Assembly: GCA_964630595.1 (NCBI GenBank)
Contig: CAZVVT010000007.1
Location: 1-45,601, forward strand
Origin: CAZVVT01 sp964630595
GTDB lineage: Bacteria > Chlamydiota > Chlamydiia > Chlamydiales > VFKH01
Direction of reading: 5' to 3'
DNA length: 45,601 bases
The translations under genes were made by a program, and so were the position numbers. Under the pieces are notes generated by a model. That model made no database searches, was not told the origin of the DNA, and saw only the letters and a program-made list of their open reading frames with translations. Positions within the stretch are counted from its first letter, which is position 1. Each line of letters opens with the position of its first letter. Below are positions 8,233-17,240 of this stretch, piece by piece.

Positions 8233-9284
8233 TCTTTCTCTTCCTCTTCTTCTACCGCACCGATTAAGCGCAAGATTTCGGCTACCGCTTCGTAAGTATC
8301 GGGAGGGATATAATCAAATATCTTTCCAGTCTCAAAAAGCATGCGCGCCAAGGGCACATCACGCATAATGGGAATGTTCCACTTATCCGCCTCTTTTATA
8401 ATCGCTTCGGCAATTAAATCCAGCCCCTTAGCCAGAATGAAGGGGGCGGGGTATTTCTTGGGCTCGTAACCGATGGCCACAGCGACGTGTTTGGGGTTGG
8501 TCACCACGGCGCGGGCTCTGCGCACGGCGGCGGGACCCTCTTCGTAGGCAATCTCTTGCGCAATCCTCTTTCTATGCCCCTTGATCTCGGGGTTTCCCTC
8601 GGTGTCCTTGTATTCCTGCTTTACCTCGAACTTCTCCATCTTCATCTCTTTGGCAAAGACGTTTTGCTGGTAAATCAGGTCCAATATAGAGACAAAGAGA
8701 TAGAAAATCCCAACGTGGATGACCACGGTCTGTAAAAAATTACCATAAAGGCGCGCCGTCTCCGCTAAAGGCAGACGAACGGTTTGGATGACCTCATTAA
8801 TGCTCAACTTCATCACAAACCAGATCAACACCCCCGCAACGGTAATCTTGAAGAGAGACTTAATCAGTTCAAACAAAGTCTTCATCTTAAATTTTTGCTT
8901 CAAATTATCGACGGGATTTAATCGCTTTAAATCGAACTTAAATGCTTCTACCGAAAACATCGGCCCAATGATCAAAAAGTGGGTTAAAGCGCCGCAAAAG
9001 GCGGTAATGCCGGCAATGGGGATACTGGAATTGATGATGGTGTACCAACCCACGGCAAACATCCCTGGCAGCATGAAGGCGGTGTTGGGTTCTTTGACGG
9101 CGTAAAAGCAGGCGAGGGTGAAGTTGGCGAGCTGGGAGAAGAGAAAGCCGGATAGGCCCAAAGTCAGCCCTACAGCGACGATAAAGGTCACCGCGGCGGG
9201 GAAGTCTTGCACTTTGGCGACCTGCCCCTTCTTGCGCGCGTCGCGCAGCTTCTTCGGGGTCGCCTTTTCGCTCTTTTCGGCCAT
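8229..9284 (-). CDS. sctU: Type III secretion switch protein SctU (CdsU/YscU)
   Basis: Inner-membrane export-apparatus protein with four N-terminal membrane helices (about residues 30-205) and a cytoplasmic switch domain that cuts itself to change substrate class. The 351 residues begin with the family start MAEKSEKATPKKLRDARKKGQ. The autocleavage site reads N263-P264-K265-H266, so the usual NPTH is NPKH here. The Asn and Pro at the scissile bond and the His are kept, followed by VAVAIGYEP. First gene of the -strand secretion operon; it diverges from ychF across 56 bp, which must hold both promoters. No clear Shine-Dalgarno precedes the ATG. In Chlamydia yscU is also next to ychF. Confidence 0.96.
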   Translation of the reverse strand: MAEKSEKATPKKLRDARKKGQVAKVQDFPAAVTFIVAVGLTLGLSGFLFSQLANFTLACFYAVKEPNTAFMLPGMFAVGWYTIINSSIPIAGITAFCGALTHFLIIGPMFSVEAFKFDLKRLNPVDNLKQKFKMKTLFELIKSLFKITVAGVLIWFVMKLSINEVIQTVRLPLAETARLYGNFLQTVVIHVGIFYLFVSILDLIYQQNVFAKEMKMEKFEVKQEYKDTEGNPEIKGHRKRIAQEIAYEEGPAAVRRARAVVTNPKHVAVAIGYEPKKYPAPFILAKGLDLIAEAIIKEADKWNIPIMRDVPLARMLFETGKIFDYIPPDTYEAVAEILRLIGAVEEEEEKE

Positions 9285-9340
9285 GAGCTCGGAGGATAAG
9301 ACCTAGGATACAAAAAGACCAGCGGCTACAATACCTGTCC

Positions 9341-10420
9341 ATGTCCAGTCTTTCTTGCGGTATTGTAGGCCTGCCCAATGTGGGTAAATCGACCCTTTTC
9401 AACGCTCTCACCGGCAACCAGGTAGCGGCCGAAAACTACCCCTTTTGCACCATTGAGCCCAACGTAGGGGTCGTAGCCGTCCAGGACGACCGCCTTGCCA
9501 TCCTCCAAAAGATGTCGACCAGCCAAAAGATCATCCCCGCTGCCTGCAGCTTCGTCGACATTGCCGGCCTGGTCAAAGGCGCTGCCTCCGGTGAGGGGCT
9601 GGGCAACAAGTTCCTCTCCCACATCCGCAGCACCGATGCGACCCTCTTTATGGTCCGCTGCTTCGACAACGATGACATCACCCACGTCGCCAACAAAATC
9701 GACCCCATCGACGATATCCAAGTCATCCAACTCGAATTGGTCTTAGCTGACCTGCAGACAGTAGAAGGACTCATCCCCAAAGTGGAAAAGCTCACACGCG
9801 GCAATGCCGAAATGGCCGCCGTCGTCGATGCCCTCAAAAAAGCGAAAGAGCACCTCAACCAAGGCAAGCCTCTGCGTTTGCTCAACTTGCCCGAGCTCAA
9901 GCAGTACACCTTCCTCACCGACAAGCCCGCCCTCTACGTCGCCAACGTCGCTGAAAGCGACCTGCCCGCCATGGATAATGATTATGTGCGTCGTGTGCGC
10001 GAACACGCCGCTAAAGAGGGGGCCGAAGTCGTCCCGATCTGCGCGAAGTTGGAAGAGGAGCTGGCCCAGCTGCCTCCCGCCGACCAAAAGGAGTTGCTGC
10101 TCTCCCTCGGCCTGACCGAAAGTGGCCTTAACCGCCTAGTGCGCGCTTCCTACAAAACCCTCGGTCTCATCACCTTCTTCACTTCCGGCGAAATGGAAAC
10201 TCGCGCCTGGACGATCACGAAGGGCTCTCGTGCCCCCGCTGCTGGTGGCAAAATCCACTCTGACTTTGAAAAAGGGTTCATCCGCGCCGAGGTTATCGCC
10301 TACGACGATATGGTCAAATATGGCGGCCGCCAAGGCGCCAAAGAGGCCGGCCGCCTGCGCGCTGAAGGCAAGGACTACGTCGTCCAAGATGGCGACGTTA
10401 TTATTTTCTTGCACAATTGA
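9341..10420 (+). CDS. ychF: Redox-regulated ATPase/GTPase YchF (Obg family)
   Basis: Ribosome-associated P-loop NTPase of the Obg/YchF family. In 359 residues it shows the P-loop GLPNVGKST (9-17), the switch region with PFCTIEPN, the G3 motif DIAGLVKGA, and the NxxE motif (NVAE in VANVAESD) that replaces NKxD and gives YchF proteins their ATP preference. A coiled-coil insert follows the G domain, and a TGS domain sits at the C-terminus (RAWTITKGSRAPAAGGKIHSDFE). A TACAAT at 9327-9332 could be a -10 box, but no convincing -35 was found. The gene diverges from sctU, as in Chlamydia. Confidence 0.97.
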   Translation: MSSLSCGIVGLPNVGKSTLFNALTGNQVAAENYPFCTIEPNVGVVAVQDDRLAILQKMSTSQKIIPAACSFVDIAGLVKGAASGEGLGNKFLSHIRSTDATLFMVRCFDNDDITHVANKIDPIDDIQVIQLELVLADLQTVEGLIPKVEKLTRGNAEMAAVVDALKKAKEHLNQGKPLRLLNLPELKQYTFLTDKPALYVANVAESDLPAMDNDYVRRVREHAAKEGAEVVPICAKLEEELAQLPPADQKELLLSLGLTESGLNRLVRASYKTLGLITFFTSGEMETRAWTITKGSRAPAAGGKIHSDFEKGFIRAEVIAYDDMVKYGGRQGAKEAGRLRAEGKDYVVQDGDVIIFLHN

Positions 10421-10445
10421 AAAATAGCCGAAATCACTGTATACT
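10417..10445 (+). promoter_or_regulatory. Near-consensus housekeeping promoter of the DUF721-gyrB-gyrA-tmk-holB operon
   Basis: TTGAAA (10417-10422) and TATACT (10440-10445) are 17 bp apart, each with one mismatch to the sigma-70/sigma-66 consensus. A TG immediately precedes the -10 box. The -35 box overlaps the ychF stop codon. Transcription would start near 10452, leaving a leader of only about 8 nt before the ATG at 10460. Confidence 0.65.
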
Positions 10446-10459
10446 TTTGCCATTGCAAT

Positions 10460-10795
10460 ATGGCTGGATTGAAGCGAATTCCGAAGGGGTTTGACGGCTC
10501 TGAACCGACGGCAAGGCCCATTCGAGGGCTGCTGGGCAGGGCTCTTGAATCGATCGGACAGAGGGCGGCGAATAGTCCTACTCAAGTGATGGAAAGTTGG
10601 GCGGAGATCGTGGGCCCAAACTATGCCCCCTTTAGCCAGGCGATGACATTGAAAGACGGGATATTAACTGTCAAAGTCAGGCATAGTGCAGCGCTAGCCC
10701 AGTTGGAGCAGTATGAAAAGCCCCGTCTTCTTAAGGCGTTGCAAGCCCGTTTTCCCGAGCACCAGATCCAAACCCTTCTTTTTCGGATGAATTGA
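10460..10795 (+). CDS. DUF721 (DciA-like) protein
   Basis: A 111-residue protein of the DUF721 family, whose studied members (DciA) load or recruit the replicative helicase DnaB. Seen: an Arg-rich N-terminus, a helix with ALESIGQRAANSPTQVMESWAEIVGP (the typical W-x-E-I-VG core, about residues 35-55), then KDGILTVKVRHSAALAQLEQYEKPRLLKALQARFP, the beta strand and Leu-rich helix of the family. It lies one base before gyrB (TGA 10793-10795, ATG 10797), the same place as CT191 in C. trachomatis, and it is the first gene of the replication/topology operon. The helicase-loading role is inferred from the family. Confidence 0.85.
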   Translation: MAGLKRIPKGFDGSEPTARPIRGLLGRALESIGQRAANSPTQVMESWAEIVGPNYAPFSQAMTLKDGILTVKVRHSAALAQLEQYEKPRLLKALQARFPEHQIQTLLFRMN

Positions 10796-10796
10796 T

Positions 10797-13157
10797 ATGA
10801 GCAAAGAGTACGACGCCAGTTCGATTACGGTCCTCGAGGGCCTGCAGGCGGTGCGCGAGCGCCCCGGTATGTACATTGGCGACACAGCCACGCAGGGGCT
10901 GCATCAGCTCGTCTGGGAGGTCATCGACAACTCCATCGATGAGGCGTTGGCGGGCCATTGTACCTCCATTGAGGTAGTGGCATATGCGGACGGTTCGCTT
11001 TCTGTAGAAGACAACGGGCGCGGTATTCCCGTGCAGACCCACCCCTCCGAGTCCGCCAAAAAGGGCCGAGATGTCTCCGCACTCGAAGTGGTGATGACAG
11101 TGCTGCACGCCGGCGGCAAGTTCGACAAGGAGAGCTACAAGGTCTCCGGCGGACTGCACGGCGTGGGGGTTTCTTGCGTGAACGCCCTTTCGTCCAAGTT
11201 CGTCGCCGATGTCTATAAAGACGGTATTTCTTGGCGCATGGAATTTGCGCAAGGAGCTCCGCAAGGCGCGCTCGTCAAGCTGGGCCCTTCTGAGAAGCGG
11301 GGGACGAAGGTCCAGTTTTGGCCGGACCGATCGATCTTTTCCGTCGTTGATTTTGACTACGATATTTTAGCAAAGCGCTTCCGCGAATTGGCCTTTTTGA
11401 ATAAGGGCGTAGAGATCCGTTTTCGCGATGAGCGCGATCCGCTGAAAGAAGAGGTGACCTTCTGCTACCAGGGCGGAATCGTCTCTTTCGTCTCCTATCT
11501 CAACGAAAATAAGCAGCCGCTTTTTAAAGATCCTCTCTACTTCATGGGCGTGCGTACCGGCGATGATGGTCCGGTGGAATTCGAAGTGGCCATGCAGTGG
11601 AATGAGACCTACACAGAGACCATCTACACCTATGTCAATAACATCGCGACGCGCTACGGCGGGACGCATTTGACCGGATTTTCTACTGCGTTGACACGCG
11701 TTCTCAACAACTACATCAAAAACAACAATCTTTTGCGCACCAGCAAGCTGGAGATCACCGGCGAAGATATGCGCGAGGGGTTGGTGGCCGTCATCTCCGT
11801 AAAGGTGCCCAATCCGCAGTTCGAAGGACAGACCAAGCAGAAACTGGGCAATAGCGATGTTGGTTCGATTGCGCAGCAGATTGTCGGCGAAGAGCTGGCA
11901 ATAGCGCTGGAAGAGAGTCCGCACATTGCTAAGGCAATTGTGGAGAAGGCGCACTTGGCAGCGCAAGCGCGCGAGGCGGCCAAGCGAGCACGCGACTTGA
12001 CACTGCGCAAATCGGCGCTCGATAGTGCGCGCCTGCCAGGCAAACTGGTGGACTGCTCGGAACGCGATCCGGCTCTGTGCGAAATCTATATCGTGGAAGG
12101 GGATTCTGCGGGTGGGTCGGCCAAAGGGGGCAGGGACCGTCGCTTCCAGGCGATTTTGCCGATCCGCGGTAAGATTCTGAACGTGGAGAAAGCTCGCCTC
12201 GAGAAGGTGCTGCAAAACACCGAAGTGGGGACGATGATTTCCGCTTTAGGGTGTGGTATTGGCAGCGGCAACTTCAACTTGGAGAAGCTGCGCTACCACA
12301 AAATCATCATCATGACGGATGCGGATGTCGACGGCTCGCACATTCGCACGCTCCTGTTGACCTTCTTCTACCGCCACATGCCTTCGCTGGTGGAAAACAA
12401 CTTCATCTACATTGCGCAGCCGCCTCTCTATAAGGTGACGCGCAAAAAACATTCCCGCTACATCAAGAGCGAAAACGAGATGGACCAGTACATGGTCGAG
12501 TTGGGGTTGAGTGACATTCATATTCCGCAATGGGAGGGGCGTTTGCCTGACCTCATTGCCGCCGTGCAGAAGGTGGAGCTCTTTGTGCACAGAATCGAGC
12601 GCAAGGGGGTTTCCTTCGCAGAGTTCTTAGCCAATGAGATGAAGCGCTACGTAGTGAATGTGGGAACACCTCTCTTCGCAGCGACGAGAGAAGAGGTGCA
12701 GGAGATTGCCGCGGCTCAGGTGGTGAGTGAAGAGGACAAGCGTCCGATCACCATGATCGAGCTCTACCAGGATCAGGAGTTAGAGGCGGTTGTGCAGGAG
12801 CTGGCCCCCTTCGGGTTCACGCTGCATGACTACCTGCCCCGTGGTGAAAAGCTCTTTGACCTACGCCAAGAAGAGCTTTTGACGCCGCTCTTTGGGCTGA
12901 AAGAGTTGATGGACCAAGTGCGCCTCAATGGTCGCAAAGGCATCGAAATCCAGCGCTATAAGGGTCTGGGTGAGATGAACGCGGACCAACTTTGGGAGAC
13001 AACCATGGATCCCACCATTCGAACGCTGCTGCAAGTGACTCTTCCCGATGCGATTGCAGCCGACCACATGTTTACGATGTTGATGGGCGAGGATGTCCCT
13101 CCGCGTCGCGCGTTTATCGAGCAATACGCTTTATCCGTTAAAAACTTAGATATCTAG
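10797..13157 (+). CDS. gyrB: DNA gyrase subunit B
   Basis: ATPase subunit of gyrase, which introduces negative supercoils. In 786 residues: GHKL ATPase domain with E41 and N44 (EVIDNSIDEA), DNGRGIP (72-78) and GGLHGVGVSCVNALS; transducer domain; Toprim domain with EGDSAGGSAKGG (E434) and DADVDGSH (D508, D510); C-terminal tail with QRYKGLGEMNADQLWETTMDP. The TTMDP ending and pairing with a gyrA that carries a GyrA-box favour GyrB over ParE. The Toprim region is followed by about 100 extra residues (WEGRLPDLIAAVQKVELFVHRIE...), as in many GyrB proteins. It is one base after the DUF721 gene and 7 bp before gyrA, so all are co-transcribed. Confidence 0.98.
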   Translation: MSKEYDASSITVLEGLQAVRERPGMYIGDTATQGLHQLVWEVIDNSIDEALAGHCTSIEVVAYADGSLSVEDNGRGIPVQTHPSESAKKGRDVSALEVVMTVLHAGGKFDKESYKVSGGLHGVGVSCVNALSSKFVADVYKDGISWRMEFAQGAPQGALVKLGPSEKRGTKVQFWPDRSIFSVVDFDYDILAKRFRELAFLNKGVEIRFRDERDPLKEEVTFCYQGGIVSFVSYLNENKQPLFKDPLYFMGVRTGDDGPVEFEVAMQWNETYTETIYTYVNNIATRYGGTHLTGFSTALTRVLNNYIKNNNLLRTSKLEITGEDMREGLVAVISVKVPNPQFEGQTKQKLGNSDVGSIAQQIVGEELAIALEESPHIAKAIVEKAHLAAQAREAAKRARDLTLRKSALDSARLPGKLVDCSERDPALCEIYIVEGDSAGGSAKGGRDRRFQAILPIRGKILNVEKARLEKVLQNTEVGTMISALGCGIGSGNFNLEKLRYHKIIIMTDADVDGSHIRTLLLTFFYRHMPSLVENNFIYIAQPPLYKVTRKKHSRYIKSENEMDQYMVELGLSDIHIPQWEGRLPDLIAAVQKVELFVHRIERKGVSFAEFLANEMKRYVVNVGTPLFAATREEVQEIAAAQVVSEEDKRPITMIELYQDQELEAVVQELAPFGFTLHDYLPRGEKLFDLRQEELLTPLFGLKELMDQVRLNGRKGIEIQRYKGLGEMNADQLWETTMDPTIRTLLQVTLPDAIAADHMFTMLMGEDVPPRRAFIEQYALSVKNLDI

Positions 13158-13164
13158 TAGAGCT

Positions 13165-15642
13165 ATGGACGAACAGAATCAGCCGGTACTGCCGCGCAAT
13201 ATCGAAGAAGAGATGAAGGAGAGCTATCTCCGCTACTCACTCTCTGTCATCATCTCTCGCGCTCTTCCCGACGTTCGCGATGGCCTCAAACCCTCGCAGC
13301 GACGCATTCTCTTTGCGATGAGAGCACTTAATCTCGGACCCGGAGCCAAACATCGAAAGTGCGCCAAGATCTGCGGTGACACGAGCGGGGATTGGCACCC
13401 TCACGGGGAGACGGTGATCTACCCGACCCTGGTGCGTTTGGCGCAGCAGTGGAACATGCGCTACTGCCTCGTCGATGGTCAGGGTAACTTCGGCTCTGTG
13501 GACGGCGACCCGCCAGCTGCGATGCGTTATACCGAAGCGCGCATGACTGCGTCGGCTGTTCAATTGATGGAAGACCTCGACAAAGACACCGTCGACTACG
13601 TCCCCAACTACGACGATACGAAAGAAGAACCCGTTGTCTTCCCTTCGAAATTCCCTAACCTAATCGCCAACGGTTCCTCCGGCATTGCTGTGGGGATGGC
13701 GACCAACATTCCTCCTCACAATCTGAAAGAGTTGGTCGCAGCAACGCTTTTGTTGCTCCAAGACAAAGAGACGACGGTAGACCAGATTCTGCAAGTCATG
13801 CCCGGTCCAGACTTTCCCACAGGGGGCTTGATCTGCGGCGTGCGTGGCATCCGTGACGCTTTCCATACCGGCCGCGGCCGTGTGGTGATGCGTGCGAAGC
13901 TGCACGTAGAAGGCGAGGAGTCGCAAAAGCCCAGCATTGTGGTGACGGAGCTGCCCTATGCTGTGAACAAAGCACGCCTGGTAGAACAGGTTGCCGATCT
14001 GGTGACATCGAAGCAGATCACCGGCATCTCCGACGTGCGTGATGAGTCGGACAAGGATGGTATTCGCGTCGTCTTTGAACTGAAACGTGGCGAGATTCCA
14101 GAAGTCATCATCAACCAGCTCTACAAGTTTACCGACTGCCAGTCGACTTTTGGTTGCAACATGTTGGCGCTGGACAATGGCTTGCCGCGCATCATGAACA
14201 TCAAGCAGATGATTGTGGCATGGATCGCTCACCGTGTTGATGTCATCCGTCGCCGCACACGCTTCGAGTTGGCCAAAGCACAAGCTCGTGCTCACGTCTT
14301 AGAAGGCTACTTAATTGCGGTATCGAATCTTGACGATGTCGTGAAGATTGTGCGCAAGAGTTCTAGCAAAGACGATGCGCGCGCGCAGTTGATTGCCCGC
14401 TTTTCGTTCACCGACAAGCAGGCCAGTGCCGTTCTCGACCTGCGCCTTTACCAATTGACCAGCTTAGAGCAGGACAAAATCCAAGATGAGTACAAGCAGC
14501 TGCAAGAACGCATTGCGTACTACACAGCCGTGCTTGCTAGCGAAGAGATGGTCAAAGACATCATCCGTGAAGAGCTGACTGAAATCGTTGCAGGCAACAA
14601 AGGCCATGAGCGTCGCAGCCAGATTGTTCCTCTCGAGGGCGAACTCGACATGGAGGACATCATCGCTGATGAGCCTGTCATCATCACGATTTCGCAAGAT
14701 GACTACCTCAAGCGTATGCCAGTTTCCGTCTTCCGCGAACAGCGTCGAGGCGGGGCAGGCATTGCCGGATTCGATAGCCGCAAAGTAGAAGATGTGCTCA
14801 AGGATACCTATACGGCCACAACGCACAACACGTTGCTCTTTGTGACCAACCAGGGGCGCTGTCACTGGTTGAAGGTATGGCAGATTCCCGACACGGGCCG
14901 TCGTTCGAAGGGCAAGCCGATTGTCAACCTCCTCGAAGGGCTGCAAGAGGGCGAAAAGGTCGCTACGATTCTCTGCGTCAAGAGCTTCGATGAGAAGGGC
15001 TACATTTTGATGGCCACCAAGAATGGAACGATCAAGAAGACGGAGCTTTCTGCCTACGCCAACCAGCGTAAGAAGGGAGTCAACGGCATTGTCATCGAAG
15101 AGGGCGATGAGGTCATCGCTGCGCGTATCGTTCACGAAGGAGAGCAGGTGATGCTCTTTACAAGGGACGGCATGGCTGTGCGCTTCAACGAAAGCGATGC
15201 GCGTCCTATGGGCCGCGTCTCTAAAGGGGTAATTGGTATTCGCTTGAAAGACAAAGAGGATTCCGTAGTGGCCTGTGAAGTGGTCAACGATGGACAATCG
15301 GTCTTGGTGGTCTGTGAAAACGGCTTTGGCAAGAGAACTCTTGTTGACGAATTCCGTCACACCAAACGGGGCGGTTCGGGCGTGCGCTCCATTGTCACCT
15401 CCGATCGCAACGGTAAGGTCTTAAGTGCCCTGACCGTCTCCGACGCCGACAGTTTGCTGTTGATTACGCGCCATGGCCAAACCATCCGCATCGGTTCTTC
15501 CGAGCTGCGCGTGATGGGCCGCAACACCCAAGGGGTGCGCCTGGCCCGCGTCAGCGACGAAGACCTGCTCCTCACGATCCAAAAAGTGCCCGAGGGCGCC
15601 TCAGATGGTGTTGCAATAGAAGAGGCCCCGGCAGTAGTGTAA
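13165..15642 (+). CDS. gyrA: DNA gyrase subunit A
   Basis: DNA-cutting subunit of gyrase. The 825 residues hold the winged-helix/tower domains with catalytic Y122 (AAMRYTEARMT), a coiled coil, and a six-bladed C-terminal beta-pinwheel with repeated LFVTNQGRCHWLKV-type blades. Numbering matches E. coli exactly. In the quinolone-resistance region, position 83 is Thr (not Ser) and 87 is Pro (not Asp), in HPHGETVIYPTLVR. The GyrA-box reads QRRGGAG instead of QRRGGKG (near residue 529), but it is recognisable and separates this gene from parC. It follows gyrB by 7 bp. Confidence 0.98.
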   Translation: MDEQNQPVLPRNIEEEMKESYLRYSLSVIISRALPDVRDGLKPSQRRILFAMRALNLGPGAKHRKCAKICGDTSGDWHPHGETVIYPTLVRLAQQWNMRYCLVDGQGNFGSVDGDPPAAMRYTEARMTASAVQLMEDLDKDTVDYVPNYDDTKEEPVVFPSKFPNLIANGSSGIAVGMATNIPPHNLKELVAATLLLLQDKETTVDQILQVMPGPDFPTGGLICGVRGIRDAFHTGRGRVVMRAKLHVEGEESQKPSIVVTELPYAVNKARLVEQVADLVTSKQITGISDVRDESDKDGIRVVFELKRGEIPEVIINQLYKFTDCQSTFGCNMLALDNGLPRIMNIKQMIVAWIAHRVDVIRRRTRFELAKAQARAHVLEGYLIAVSNLDDVVKIVRKSSSKDDARAQLIARFSFTDKQASAVLDLRLYQLTSLEQDKIQDEYKQLQERIAYYTAVLASEEMVKDIIREELTEIVAGNKGHERRSQIVPLEGELDMEDIIADEPVIITISQDDYLKRMPVSVFREQRRGGAGIAGFDSRKVEDVLKDTYTATTHNTLLFVTNQGRCHWLKVWQIPDTGRRSKGKPIVNLLEGLQEGEKVATILCVKSFDEKGYILMATKNGTIKKTELSAYANQRKKGVNGIVIEEGDEVIAARIVHEGEQVMLFTRDGMAVRFNESDARPMGRVSKGVIGIRLKDKEDSVVACEVVNDGQSVLVVCENGFGKRTLVDEFRHTKRGGSGVRSIVTSDRNGKVLSALTVSDADSLLLITRHGQTIRIGSSELRVMGRNTQGVRLARVSDEDLLLTIQKVPEGASDGVAIEEAPAVV

Positions 15643-15648
15643 AGCAGT

Positions 15649-16251
15649 ATGTACGGCAGATTCATCACGATCGAAGGGGGAGAAGGGGCTGGCAAGAGCA
15701 GTGTTGTCCAGCGCCTCGCCGAAAGCCTTCAAGATCGCGGTCTTTCCGTTGTCGTAACGCGCGAACCAGGCGGCTCTTCTCTTGCAGAGGAGATTCGCCG
15801 TGTCATCTTGCACGGTCAAAAGCACATTGAGCCCCTTGCCGAACTGCTCCTTTTTCTCGCCGCTCGCGCGCAACACGTCACGGAGGTGATCCAACCGGCA
15901 CTCCAAGCGGGCAAGACGGTCCTCTGCGACCGCTACACCGACTCCACCATTGCCTACCAAGTCTTTGGCCGCGGACTCAACCTCGAGGAGGTGGAGACGC
16001 TCTGCGCCATTGCCACCCACCGCGTTGCTCCGGAGAGCACCCTTCTTCTCGACATCGACCCCACCGTTGCTTTTGCGCGCATCCGTAACAAACAGCTCGA
16101 CCGCATGGAGAAGGAGGACAAAAGCTTTTTCCAACGCGTGCGCGAGGGTTTCCAGTTTCAAGCACAGCGTTTTCCCGAGCGCATTCGGGTGATTGACGCT
16201 GCGCAGCCTCTCGATGCAGTCCTTCAACAATGCCTCGAGAACGTATCGTGA
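15649..16251 (+). CDS. tmk: Thymidylate kinase
   Basis: Phosphorylates dTMP to dTDP with ATP in the cytoplasm. The 200-residue protein has the P-loop GGEGAGKSS (10-18), the substrate-binding TREPGGSSLAEEIR, the DRYTDSTIAYQ motif (about 93-103) and a LID region with RIRNKQLDRMEKEDKSFFQRVREGF. Two in-frame signs fit a co-transcribed gene: it starts 6 bp after the gyrA stop, and its end overlaps holB. In Chlamydia, tmk likewise follows gyrA. Confidence 0.96.
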   Translation: MYGRFITIEGGEGAGKSSVVQRLAESLQDRGLSVVVTREPGGSSLAEEIRRVILHGQKHIEPLAELLLFLAARAQHVTEVIQPALQAGKTVLCDRYTDSTIAYQVFGRGLNLEEVETLCAIATHRVAPESTLLLDIDPTVAFARIRNKQLDRMEKEDKSFFQRVREGFQFQAQRFPERIRVIDAAQPLDAVLQQCLENVS

Positions 16252-17237
16252 GCCACGCAGACACTCTACAACATCTGCGTCCGAATAAAATCCCCCAAGC
16301 CATTCTCGCCGTCGGTCCCGAATCCATCGGAAAGAAAACAGCCCTCTACGCATGGCTAAAAACCGTTTTTCAGCGAGATGCAGAAAACCATCCCGACCTG
16401 CTCATCCTGCGTCCCGAAGGCAAACTGGCTCTACACAACATCGAGCGCGTACGCGAACTCCTCGCGCAAGCGCAACTGCCACCCACAATATCGCCTAAGC
16501 GGGTTTTTGTGATTGAAGAGGCTCACCGACTAGGCACGGCCGGCTCCAATGCGCTCTTAAAAACCCTTGAGGAGCCTCCCTCGCACGCTCTCTTCATTCT
16601 CATCACTCACCGACTGGGTGCCATCCTTCCCACCATCCAATCGCGCACCACTCTCCTGCGTTTCAAGGCACCCACGCACCAAGAACTCACCGCTATTTCC
16701 AACGAACAGGCCGCACGCATATCTTTGGGCCGTCCTGCCCTGGCCTGCGAAATCGCTTCCGGTGGCCCCGCTCTGCAGCTCTTCGAAGCCACTCGCACCG
16801 TTCTTAAAAACTGGGGCCACTTCCCCGCCCTCCAATATGCTCTCACGCAGCTCATCGCATGCATCCAGCGCACGGCCAAAGAATCCTCGCACTCTTCTGA
16901 CCTCTTCAACGCTCATCAAATCGAGCAGCTCACTCGCGAATCACAAGGCACCCGCTCTTTAGAAGAGCACCGCAACTTTCTTCTCGTCTTTCAATGGATT
17001 CTCGCCTGGATTCACGACCTCGAGCGCCTCGAACACCGCCAAAGCCCCATCATCTTTGCCGACTGCGAACCAACCCTCCGCAAACAACTCGGCATCCTCT
17101 CTCTGCCTCATGCCGAATCCCTCCTCCATACCGCCCTCTCCAAGCTTGAACGCAGCTTACCCCTCCAAAGCACCCTTGAGGGCTTCTTCCTCGGTGCTAT
17201 ATCTTGGCAAAATATACCACACAGTGGTAGTATTTGA
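16230..17237 (+). CDS. holB: DNA polymerase III delta' subunit
   Basis: Clamp-loader delta' subunit. The 335 residues show a degenerate P-loop (GPESIGKKTAL, about 29-39), HPDLLILRPEGKLALHNIERVRELL, the RFC-type VFVIEEAHRLGTAGSNALLKTLEEPPSHALFILIT stretch and LGAILPTIQSRTTLLRF (SRC-box region, about 127-143). The ATG at 16230 overlaps tmk by 22 bp. A GTG at 16248 in the same frame would give the tidier GTGA stop/start overlap and a start of (M)SHADTLQHLRPNKIPQA, and it is an equally likely start. Last gene of the gyrB operon; its 3' end contains the promoter-operator of the following toxin-antitoxin pair. Confidence 0.92.
   Translation: MPRERIVSHADTLQHLRPNKIPQAILAVGPESIGKKTALYAWLKTVFQRDAENHPDLLILRPEGKLALHNIERVRELLAQAQLPPTISPKRVFVIEEAHRLGTAGSNALLKTLEEPPSHALFILITHRLGAILPTIQSRTTLLRFKAPTHQELTAISNEQAARISLGRPALACEIASGGPALQLFEATRTVLKNWGHFPALQYALTQLIACIQRTAKESSHSSDLFNAHQIEQLTRESQGTRSLEEHRNFLLVFQWILAWIHDLERLEHRQSPIIFADCEPTLRKQLGILSLPHAESLLHTALSKLERSLPLQSTLEGFFLGAISWQNIPHSGSI
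17204..17234 (+). promoter_or_regulatory. Promoter with overlapping inverted-repeat operator for the HigB-2/HigA-2-type pair
   Basis: TTGGCA (17204-17209) and TAGTAT (17228-17233) are 18 bp apart. Between and over the -10 box lies the inverted repeat AATATACCAC-aca-GTGGTAGTATT (17211-17234), imperfect by a single inserted base. Its placement is that of an antitoxin-bound autoregulatory operator. It sits within the last codons of holB. The transcript would have almost no leader before the GTG start at 17241. Confidence 0.55.
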
Positions 17238-17240
17238 TCT

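Noticed and set aside
9327..9332. TACAAT as a -10 box for ychF
   Set aside because: No acceptable -35 at 16-18 bp upstream, and it would start transcription almost at the ATG. Mentioned only in the ychF entry.
11367..12215. 282-codon open frame antisense to gyrB
   Set aside because: A shadow frame inside a fully conserved gyrB; no motif or ribosome-binding site.
14464..15360. 298-codon open frame antisense to gyrA
   Set aside because: A shadow frame inside conserved gyrA; His/Asp-rich translation without domains.
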